Origin: Myxococcota bacterium
Lineage (GTDB): Bacteria; Myxococcota_A; UBA9160; SMWR01
DNA length: 64,000 nucleotides
Assembly: GCA_022447545.1 (NCBI GenBank)
Contig: JAKVBI010000002.1
Coordinates: 121,665 to 185,664 of the forward strand
Direction of reading: 5' to 3'
This document shows positions 57,488 through 64,000 of the stretch, piece by piece. Made by a program: the position numbers and the translations under genes. Position 1 is the first letter of the stretch. Each line of letters starts with the position of its first letter. The notes under the pieces are model-generated. The model worked only from the letters and a program-made list of their open reading frames with translations. It was not told the origin of the DNA and made no database searches.

Positions 57488-58684
57488 CTAGCAGTCCGAC
57501 GGGCCACCGGTTCGCCGCACACGCAGAGCATCAGGACTGCGCAGCACCGTGCGCCGAGGCAACGACGCATCGACGTCGAGCAATTCGACGTTCGGCATGC
57601 GCTCGAATAGGGTTTCGAGTGCAACCGCCATGTTCCGTCGCACCAGGTGCATCCCGGGACATGACTTGACGCCACGTCCGAAGGTCAGCATCTCGGGCGC
57701 TTTGCGATGAATGTCGAAGCGATCGGGATCCTCGAAGACCTCGGGATCGCGATTGGCCGCCGCGATCGCGAACAACACCCAAGAATCCGGCGGGATCTCG
57801 GTTCCATGGAACTCCACGGGCTGGGAGCTGGAGAGCCTGGGCAGCACGGCGATGGGCGTCTCCCAACGCAGGACTTCGTCCACGGCCGCTTCGATGAGCG
57901 AGGGGTTCCGCTTCAGATCGGACCACGCACCCTCGCGGCTCAGCAGTGCAAACAACAGGTTACCCAGCGAGCCATGCGTCGTCTCGCCACCCGTGGGAAA
58001 GAGCAGGCGTACATGGCTGTAGATTTCTTCGTCCTCCAGACGACGGCCCTCCACCGTCGCCGCCACCAACTCGGAGATGACGTCATTGCACGGCTGGCGG
58101 CGACGCGCGGCGACCACCGGAGCCAGAAATTCCGTCAGCTCGCGCGAGGCGCTCTCGGCCTCAGCGGGCTCCTCCCGAAACCGCAAGAGCGCCAACGCCC
58201 AGCGGTGGAACTCCTCCTCGCGCTCCCGGGGAAGCCCCAACAACCGCGTAATCACCAGGTAGGGGAAGCGCGCGGTGAATTCGGCTACCAGATCGATCTC
58301 TTCCCGGTCGCCCAGTGCGTCGATCATCTCGTGGGCGAGCGCCGCCAGGCCCGAGCGCTCATAGCTCTGCACGGCACGAGAGCGGAAGGCCGGCGTGGCC
58401 AGCTTGCGATAGACGCGGTGTTCGGCGAGGTCCTCCATGGAGATGAAGCTCTTGCCGATGGCTCCCTCGAAGGACACTTCGTACATCCGATGGGGCGGAA
58501 AACGCTCCACGTCCCGGAAGGCGTCAAGCAGCGCCGCGTGGCCGGTGATCACGAAGGCCGGAATCCCCAGAAAACGGGTGGGCGCAACAGGACCCTGTTC
58601 ACGGTAGGCCCGGAGCACTTCGTGGAGATCATCCCCGGGCATCTCATCGAAAGCGAAATCGACGGTGTCGAGCGGTACGGCCAT
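57488..58684 (-). CDS. Cytochrome P450
   Basis: 398 residues, a bacterial soluble class I P450. Heme-binding FGRGVKSCPGMHLVRRN with Cys342 is conserved, the ExxR of helix K is EVLRW, and helix I shows LFPTGGETTHGSL with a Thr for oxygen activation. Helix C and the heme-propionate contacts look normal. Substrate unknown; fatty-acid or terpenoid hydroxylation is common. The ATG at 58684 is chosen because the preceding 16 codons do not look like P450 sequence. No ferredoxin gene is adjacent, so reductants must come from elsewhere. Confidence 0.93.
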   Translation of the reverse strand: MAVPLDTVDFAFDEMPGDDLHEVLRAYREQGPVAPTRFLGIPAFVITGHAALLDAFRDVERFPPHRMYEVSFEGAIGKSFISMEDLAEHRVYRKLATPAFRSRAVQSYERSGLAALAHEMIDALGDREEIDLVAEFTARFPYLVITRLLGLPREREEEFHRWALALLRFREEPAEAESASRELTEFLAPVVAARRRQPCNDVISELVAATVEGRRLEDEEIYSHVRLLFPTGGETTHGSLGNLLFALLSREGAWSDLKRNPSLIEAAVDEVLRWETPIAVLPRLSSSQPVEFHGTEIPPDSWVLFAIAAANRDPEVFEDPDRFDIHRKAPEMLTFGRGVKSCPGMHLVRRNMAVALETLFERMPNVELLDVDASLPRRTVLRSPDALRVRRTGGPSDC

Positions 58685-58785
58685 GCTGACTCCTCGTTGC
58701 GATACGCCCATCCAGTGGCTGCAGCCTAACACGCCCGGTCACTTCGACCGACAGGGTCGTGTCGAGCATTTGCTAACCTAGACCC

Positions 58786-59235
58786 ATGAAGTCTTGGATG
58801 GGCTCGCACATCACCGTCCTGTTGTGTACCGCACAGCTGGCCACGAATGTGTCGTGGTGCCCGCCCACCCCGTCGAGTGCGGACTTCACGCATCCAGCAC
58901 CCAACATGGGGCCTGCGCTATCCCACCACGCAGAGAATGCCTCGGATCACGCGAGCCATGGGGCCCACGAAGGCCGTGAGAGTCGGCAAGTCGCCAACGA
59001 CGGAGGCCGCCATGGCGAGTTCGCCCACACCGCCTGGCTGATGCCCGTCTGTGCCTGTGGCTGCTCGGAACCCGGCAAAGCACGTACCCCCTCACGCGCG
59101 AACGGCGACGCCCTGCTCGGCAACTTCTCCCCCCGCCAGGAGCGTGCTCACGCTGCCCAGAACCCGCCCGACCCTGCGAGCGCACCGACCCCTCTCATCG
59201 AGTCGATCGACCACGTCCCCATTCTCTTCGCCTGA
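58786..59235 (+). CDS. Small exported His/Cys-rich protein
   Basis: 149 residues with a hydrophobic start (WMGSHITVLLCTAQLATNVSW), then a His-rich region (LSHHAENASDHASHGAHEG) and a C-terminal CACGC with further acidic residues. The clustering of His and Cys suggests metal binding in the periplasm. No known domain is recognised. The Shine-Dalgarno is weak. It precedes a TonB-dependent receptor gene by 154 bp in the same direction, so a metal-acquisition role is reasonable but inferred. Confidence 0.6.
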   Translation: MKSWMGSHITVLLCTAQLATNVSWCPPTPSSADFTHPAPNMGPALSHHAENASDHASHGAHEGRESRQVANDGGRHGEFAHTAWLMPVCACGCSEPGKARTPSRANGDALLGNFSPRQERAHAAQNPPDPASAPTPLIESIDHVPILFA

Positions 59236-59389
59236 CCCCCTCGCAACCACAGTACCTCCCGGCGCCGATACGCCTCCGCGCGTAGTCGGCGGCGCGCCCA
59301 CATCTACTCGGCCGCGCTGAACGGGGTTTACCGAAGGATCCATGCCGACCGCTCGGCACGGATGACATCCGCAAGCGGCGAGACAACCC

Positions 59390-61531
59390 ATGTCCATGCG
59401 AAGAAGACAAGCGCCCCGTGCCTCCCGGCATCCGTTGCGAATTCTCCTAGGAGCCCTGTGCTTATTCCCCAACCTTTCTAATGCAGCGGATTCGGACCCG
59501 AGGATCGAGAAACCCAAGCCCGATCAGGTCGAGGAGATCCAGGTATTGGGTCGACCCGCCGGGCGCAGCCTGGCCGACTCGCTGCGCATGGCCGAACGCT
59601 CGCCAGGCGGCGTGTCGGTCATCGACAACGACGCGATTCGCTTCGGGCCGAACCTAACCTTCAAGCAGGTTCTCGAACAGGCGCCCGGCGTCTACATCCA
59701 GAGCCGATACGGCGGAGGAGAGACGCGCCTGTCCATCCGTGGATCGGGGATCTCCCAGACCTTCAACAGCCGGGGCGTACGCTTGATGCGAGACGGCCTG
59801 ACCCTCAACGAAGCCGATGGAAACCTGCGCCCTCAATTGCTCGAGCCCCTCAACATCAGCCACATGGAAGTGCTGCGGGGTGCAAACGCCATGGAGTACG
59901 GCGTATCGACACTCGGTGGTGCCGTGGCCATGACATCTCTCACGGGGCGCAACGAGAACGCCAACTTTGCCCGACTCGAATTCGGCAGCGATCGCTACTG
60001 GCGCCCCCAACTCAGCTACGGAACCACCCTCGGAGATGAACTGGACGTGTTTGCGTCGTTTTCCGGCATCTACACCGACGGGTTTCGCGACCACTCCGAG
60101 GAGAAATCATCGCGGGCCTACGCCAACCTCGGCATTCAACACAACCCCGGACTCACGAGCCGGCTGCACTTCGATTTCCAGGACAACCAGCTGCAACTCC
60201 CGGGTTCTCTGACCCGCGAACAGGTAGCCCAGGACCCGACCCAGGCGCGTTCGATCCAGAAGCGCCTCGACAACTCTCGTGACTTCGAGATGTATCGCGG
60301 CGCCTACAGCTTCGAAGCCGAGTTGAACGCCACGAGCCGTCTCCGAGGTGGACTGTCCTACCAGGGGCTGGACATGTTCCACCCCATCTTCACGAACATT
60401 GTGGACAGCTGGCAAAACGATATCGCCCTGACACTCCGCTACGAGCATGACCCGGGGGAGTCCGCCGACCCCAGCCACTGGAATCGCCGCCTGCTCCTGG
60501 GAACCAACATCGCCTGGGGGAACAATTCGAGCCAGCGATACAGGAACGAGATGGAGAGCGTGGGATCCAGTGAACCAGTTCGGGGAGAGAAGAATCGCGA
60601 GCGCAGCCGGGAAGCCGTCACCACCGAGTACTGGATCGAAAACCGTCTGGCCTTGCATCGCGACGTGGAACTGGTTCTCACCGGCATGCTCACCTACGCG
60701 ACGCGAAACAGCAGCGAGACCCTTTTTCCAGCCAATACCACCACGGTGCTGGACGAAGACTATCTCGGTTTCAGTCCGCGAATCGGCGTGGTTTGGAGCC
60801 CCTGGGAGAACACCCAGCTCTTCTCGAACCTGAGCCGGAGCTACGAAGCACCGACCAATGGCCAGTTCACCAATACGGCGAGCGGCAATGCACTGGACGC
60901 TCAAACGGCCACCACCCTGGAAGCCGGTGCACGCGGCTCGGTACCCAACATGACGAGCCTCGAATGGGAGGCTGCGATCTATTACGCGTTCGTAGAGGAC
61001 GAACTGCTCACCGTCGAGAATCCGCCCAACTCCGGCGAGTTTCGCACCGGCAACGCAGACGACACCCGCCACTTCGGCATCGAGTTTGGGCTGACCGGTT
61101 CAGTGCCGATCAATCTCCTGGGCGACGACACACTGATCCTTCGGTTCGTCTACAACTACACGGATTTCGAGTTCCATGACGATCCCGCCTGGGGCGACAA
61201 TGCGATTCCCGGAATTCCTCCCCACTTCGGAAATGCGGAGATCCTCTACGCGCTGGGCGATTTGTATGTGGGACCTGTGGTCGAGTTCGCGAGCTCCTGG
61301 TACGCCAACTACCAGAACGACCTCCAAGCAGACGCCTACGCAATTCTCGGCATGAAAGTAGGATACGATGTCACCGAGAATGTGCGCCTGCTATTCGAGG
61401 CGAAGAACCTGACCAACGACTTCTATGCTTCCAACACGAGCATCACCGACCAATCCGCCAGCGCGGACCCCGCTGTGTTCAACCCCGGCCGCGTTCGAAG
61501 CTACTTCGGAGGCATCGAAGCTACTTGGTAG
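59390..61531 (+). CDS. TonB-dependent outer-membrane receptor
   Basis: 713 residues. Signal peptide LRILLGALCLFPNLSNA, a TonB-box-like EIQVLGR region, and a plug domain with LTFKQVLEQAPGVYIQSRYGGGETRLSIRGSGIS and MEVLRGANAMEYGVSTLGGAVAM. The 22-strand barrel ends in an aromatic strand (SYFGGIEATW). Length and the FNSRGVRLMRDGLTLNEADG plug suggest a FecA/CopR-type receptor; the ligand is not readable. It overlaps the next gene's start by 7 bp. Active uptake across the outer membrane with TonB-ExbBD energy is expected. Confidence 0.93.
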   Translation: MSMRRRQAPRASRHPLRILLGALCLFPNLSNAADSDPRIEKPKPDQVEEIQVLGRPAGRSLADSLRMAERSPGGVSVIDNDAIRFGPNLTFKQVLEQAPGVYIQSRYGGGETRLSIRGSGISQTFNSRGVRLMRDGLTLNEADGNLRPQLLEPLNISHMEVLRGANAMEYGVSTLGGAVAMTSLTGRNENANFARLEFGSDRYWRPQLSYGTTLGDELDVFASFSGIYTDGFRDHSEEKSSRAYANLGIQHNPGLTSRLHFDFQDNQLQLPGSLTREQVAQDPTQARSIQKRLDNSRDFEMYRGAYSFEAELNATSRLRGGLSYQGLDMFHPIFTNIVDSWQNDIALTLRYEHDPGESADPSHWNRRLLLGTNIAWGNNSSQRYRNEMESVGSSEPVRGEKNRERSREAVTTEYWIENRLALHRDVELVLTGMLTYATRNSSETLFPANTTTVLDEDYLGFSPRIGVVWSPWENTQLFSNLSRSYEAPTNGQFTNTASGNALDAQTATTLEAGARGSVPNMTSLEWEAAIYYAFVEDELLTVENPPNSGEFRTGNADDTRHFGIEFGLTGSVPINLLGDDTLILRFVYNYTDFEFHDDPAWGDNAIPGIPPHFGNAEILYALGDLYVGPVVEFASSWYANYQNDLQADAYAILGMKVGYDVTENVRLLFEAKNLTNDFYASNTSITDQSASADPAVFNPGRVRSYFGGIEATW

Positions 61532-62739
61532 GCCGTAACCCTACGAAACCAGTCGGGTTGCCCACGCGCCACATCGCAACGGTGCTGTGGGCCACCGTGT
61601 GTCTGTCGAGTTGCTCCCCACCGGAGGCGAACCCCTCTCGCATGGTGGGGCCCCAGGACGGTGCCATTGCCGCGTACGACGTCGCCCCCACGGACGCGGG
61701 CCCGATCATCGCCCAGGCCGTTCGAGACGACGACCGAATCACTTTGCTCTATACCGATCGGACGGCGAGTGCCGCGCCAGGCGGACAGGAGCGCAAGGTC
61801 ATTGAACTCGACCGAGCGGATTTCAAGTCGCAACTGGGCAATGACTTGAGGGTCGCGAGTTCTGGCGAGCACCGACTGATCGTGTGGCAGACCCGGGGTG
61901 AAGGCTTCCGCGGCCGAGGGCCATTGCGGATGGCCGTCTCCGACGACGCCGGTAGGAACTGGCAACCGGTCGAAGAGCCCCCCAGCCCCACGTCGGGCGA
62001 CCAGGGCTTCATGGACCTCGAGGTCGACCCCAGCGGTTTGTTCCACCTCGTATGGCTCGAAAAAACCGGCTCCACGGGAAAATCGGTGATACACGCGACG
62101 TCCTCGGACGGCCGACACTGGAGTCCGCCGGAGATCGTCGATGCAGTGGCCTGTGAGTGCTGCAGCAACCGACTTGCCATCGACTCCCAGGGCGCCCTCT
62201 ACCTCCTGTACCGGGATCTCGCACCTCGAGACATGCGATTGGCCAACAAGCAGCCCGGCGGGAGTTGGACCCGTCGAGCCCGAGCGGGTGGGTTCGACTG
62301 GGAGACCCAGAGCTGTCCCCACCAGGGAGGAGGACTCGCAGTATCGAGCGAACCCTCTTCGGAAAAGACATCGCTCCACGCGGCCGTCTGGACAGGTGCA
62401 CGAGATCGAACGGGCTCCTACTACCTGCGCTCCGAGGACACTGGTATTTCGTGGGGAGAAGCCCTGCCCATGGGCGCCGAGAGCGCCAACCAGGTGGACC
62501 TGGCCGCCGACGAAAGGGGCGGGCTCGCACTGACCTGGTTGGAAGTCGGGCCCGAGGGTACCCGAATCGCGTTGGCGACCAGTGACGACGGCGGTCGCAC
62601 CTGGGAGGCCACGCGGACCCTCGCCAACGGCGATGCAGCCTCCCGCCCACGGGTGATCCCACTCGAAGGTGGTGGTTTCGAGGTCTTCTGGACCGAAGAA
62701 CGAGAAGAGCGGCGGGTGCTCGTCTCCCAGAAAGCCTGA
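61525..62739 (+). CDS. Sialidase-fold (Asp-box/BNR) lipoprotein
   Basis: 404 residues with leader RHIATVLWATVCLSSCSPP (lipobox LSSC), then a beta-propeller with four Asp boxes (SDDAGRNW, SSDGRHW, SEDTGISW, SDDGGRTW). In addition there is AVACECCSNRLA, a CxCC cluster that may bind metal. True sialidase catalytic residues (Arg triad, Tyr, Glu) are not evident, so I treat it as a propeller of unknown role. The TTG at 61525 overlaps the receptor stop by 7 bp; a later TTG at 61558 is a possible start. It is probably co-translated with the receptor. Confidence 0.8.
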   Translation: MVGRNPTKPVGLPTRHIATVLWATVCLSSCSPPEANPSRMVGPQDGAIAAYDVAPTDAGPIIAQAVRDDDRITLLYTDRTASAAPGGQERKVIELDRADFKSQLGNDLRVASSGEHRLIVWQTRGEGFRGRGPLRMAVSDDAGRNWQPVEEPPSPTSGDQGFMDLEVDPSGLFHLVWLEKTGSTGKSVIHATSSDGRHWSPPEIVDAVACECCSNRLAIDSQGALYLLYRDLAPRDMRLANKQPGGSWTRRARAGGFDWETQSCPHQGGGLAVSSEPSSEKTSLHAAVWTGARDRTGSYYLRSEDTGISWGEALPMGAESANQVDLAADERGGLALTWLEVGPEGTRIALATSDDGGRTWEATRTLANGDAASRPRVIPLEGGGFEVFWTEEREERRVLVSQKA

Positions 62740-62829
62740 CACCCACCCCCAGCGAACTCATTCCCCGACACCATCACAGGCCCCAGCGCCTCGCCAACCC
62801 GCCCCCTACTCGCGGATGTGAGCGGTTAT

Positions 62830-62843
62830 GCTGGGGCCCCAGC
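62830..62843. promoter_or_regulatory. 14 bp perfect palindrome before the LLM gene
   Basis: GCTGGGGCCCCAGC is a perfect inverted repeat ending just before the AGGAGG of the LLM oxidoreductase gene. It could block or regulate translation as an mRNA hairpin, or be an operator. In GC-rich DNA chance palindromes of this size occur, so I hold this loosely. Confidence 0.3.
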
Positions 62844-62857
62844 CAGGAGGACGATTC

Positions 62858-63832
62858 GTGTTCACATTCCGATTCGATATGCGCTCACCGGCCACAAGTC
62901 CCGCTTCAACCACCGATCTCTACCAGGCAGCCCTGGACATGGCGTCCTGGGGAGAGGAACACGGCGTGGTCAGCATGATGGTCTCCGAGCACCACCATGC
63001 CAGCGATGGCTATCTGCCCTCGCCCCTGGTGTTGGCCTCGGCCCTGGCGGCCCGCACCCGTGAGGTCCCCATCCAGGTCGGCGCGCTGCTAGCACCACTG
63101 CACGACCCCATTCGACTCGCCGAAGACATCGCGGTGCTCGACAACCTGAGCCGCGGTCGCGTCGCCTACATCCTGGCCGTGGGCTACCGCCCCGAGGAAT
63201 ACGCGATGTTGGGCCGCGACTACTCGAAACGCGGTCAACTCATGGATGAGTGCATCGAGGCCATGCGCCAAGCCTGGTCGGGAGAGGCCTTCACCTACCA
63301 AGGGCGCCCGGTTTTGATGGCCACCCGTACCATGACGCCTGGTGGACCAACCCTCTTCATGGGAGGTCACAGCAAACCTGCCGTGCGCCGCGCCGCGCGT
63401 TACGGCATGGGAGTGATGACCGAGGGCAATACCGGGCTCGAAGAATTCTACAAGGCCGAATGTGCGAACTACGGGACTGAGCCTCAGATGTTCGTAGACC
63501 CCGGCCCCGGCACCGTGAGTTCGGCCTTCATCGCAGAGGACCCCGACGCAGCATGGGAGGAATACGGCCCCCACCTCCTACACGATGCTCTCATGTACGC
63601 CGAGTGGATGGGAGAACACCAACAGGCCATCACACATTCTGCGTCTGCGACCGTCGAGGCTTTGAAGGCCGAGCAGGGCAACTATCGGATCTTCACGCCC
63701 GACGAGGCCGTCGCGTATGTACGCGAGCACGGACTCCTCTCGCTCCAACCGCTGTGTGGAGGTCTGCCTCCGGATCTAGCATGGAAAAGCCTGGAACTCT
63801 TGGCCGCCAAGGTACTACCGCAGCTGGGGTAG
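62858..63832 (+). CDS. LLM-class (luciferase-like) flavin-dependent oxidoreductase
   Basis: 324 residues, TIM-barrel luciferase fold. VSEHHHASDGYLPSPLVLASALAARTREVPIQVGALL is the N-terminal half with the conserved EHHHA, VLDNLSRGRVAYILAVGYRPEEY and KRGQLMDECIEAMRQAW follow. Members use FMNH2 or F420 to oxidise alkanes, aldehydes or secondary alcohols; which one cannot be told here. GTG 62858 has AGGAGG seven bases upstream; an ATG at 62828 is less likely, as it lies upstream of the ribosome site and within a palindrome. Confidence 0.9.
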   Translation: MFTFRFDMRSPATSPASTTDLYQAALDMASWGEEHGVVSMMVSEHHHASDGYLPSPLVLASALAARTREVPIQVGALLAPLHDPIRLAEDIAVLDNLSRGRVAYILAVGYRPEEYAMLGRDYSKRGQLMDECIEAMRQAWSGEAFTYQGRPVLMATRTMTPGGPTLFMGGHSKPAVRRAARYGMGVMTEGNTGLEEFYKAECANYGTEPQMFVDPGPGTVSSAFIAEDPDAAWEEYGPHLLHDALMYAEWMGEHQQAITHSASATVEALKAEQGNYRIFTPDEAVAYVREHGLLSLQPLCGGLPPDLAWKSLELLAAKVLPQLG

Positions 63833-63900
63833 CTGAAATCAGCAATGCACGACTGGCAATGGACCGCGAACCGGCCGTTTCGCCTCGCAGGGAGAAAGCG

Positions 63901-64000
63901 ATGAGCACCTACGACCCCGAAAGCCTCGCCAACCGCCAGGAGTTCTACGATCTGGCATTCAAGTACGCTCGAGCGGCCGACCGCAGGGACTACGCGCTGT
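63901..64000 (+). CDS. Start of an NTF2/SnoaL-like gene, truncated by the window end
   Basis: The last 100 bases hold the first 33 codons of a gene: MSTYDPESLANRQEFYDLAF, then KYARAADRRDYAL. GGGAGA lies about seven bases before the ATG. The helix with Y-A-R-A-x-D-R-x-D resembles the first helix of NTF2/SnoaL-like proteins, but there is too little to be sure. It continues beyond the window. Confidence 0.55.
   Translation, partial: MSTYDPESLANRQEFYDLAFKYARAADRRDYAL

Noticed and set aside
56132-57610. A 492-codon rightward frame opposite the SDR and methyltransferase genes
   Set aside because: It overlaps both clear leftward genes completely and contains no recognisable domain.
59236-59389. 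Possible cobalamin riboswitch before the TonB-dependent receptor gene
   Set aside because: I looked for the B12-box and paired elements in the 154 bp spacer and saw none.
1-64000. CRISPR arrays, transposons, integrases or prophage genes
   Set aside because: No repeated 25-40 bp units with even spacing, no transposase or integrase motifs and no phage structural genes were seen on either strand.

Overview
The window is GC-rich, tightly packed chromosomal DNA from a diderm (Gram-negative) bacterium. It carries a TonB-dependent receptor, a TpsB-type outer-membrane transporter, an outer-membrane beta-barrel protein and several lipoproteins. The many short-chain dehydrogenases, together with a P450, a luciferase-like flavoprotein, a nitronate monooxygenase, and PPOX- and Ddn-type (possibly F420-dependent) proteins, resemble large-genome uncultured deltaproteobacterial, Myxococcota or Binatota-type bacteria. 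That placement is inference. I saw no rRNA, tRNA, CRISPR array, phage gene, transposase or insertion sequence. Many genes start with GTG or TTG, and I used Shine-Dalgarno placement to choose starts.

Layout. 1-12.2 kb: transport and housekeeping genes (5'-truncated GPH-type MFS transporter, alpha/beta hydrolase, NSS symporter, VOC protein, CPA2 antiporter fused to a PTS IIA domain, M1 aminopeptidase, M19 dipeptidase, nitronate monooxygenase, DgkA, HEAT-like protein). 12.3-18.2 kb: envelope and exported proteins, including a beta-barrel protein with a very large cysteine-bearing insert and an M28-like protein that has lost metal ligands. 18.2-26.6 kb: small soluble enzymes and regulators (LOG, MTH1-like Nudix, ACT, ABM, two SDRs, cysteine-cluster protein, macrodomain, cupin, DUF411, GreB, PPOX).

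26.6-42.9 kb is the most distinctive part. A leftward set encodes an M64-like HEFSH lipoprotein, an unknown secreted protein and a HupE/UreJ-type protein. It diverges from a rightward run of six genes: an ECF sigma factor; a membrane protein with two anti-sigma zinc-finger motifs inside and a DUF928-like domain outside; a TPR-CHAT protease whose upstream codons spell a lipoprotein leader; a long FG-GAP/thrombospondin-3/dockerin-like secreted protein with an internal PEP-CTERM-like tag; a TpsA filamentous-haemagglutinin-type exoprotein; and its TpsB partner. I read this as a candidate envelope-signalling or surface-secretion system in which sigma control, a caspase-like protease and two-partner secretion are encoded together.

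42.9-58.7 kb: small enzymes and membrane proteins, including a Coq4-motif protein, an HEGGH membrane protein and a 30-residue membrane peptide. There is also a leftward catabolic-looking run (molybdopterin oxidoreductase, DUF2855, TauD-type dioxygenase, Ser-less alpha/beta hydrolase, crotonase) and a P450-methyltransferase pair. 58.8-62.7 kb: a probable metal-uptake set (His/Cys-rich exported protein, TonB-dependent receptor, Asp-box lipoprotein). The right edge holds an LLM flavoprotein and the first codons of a further gene cut by the window.
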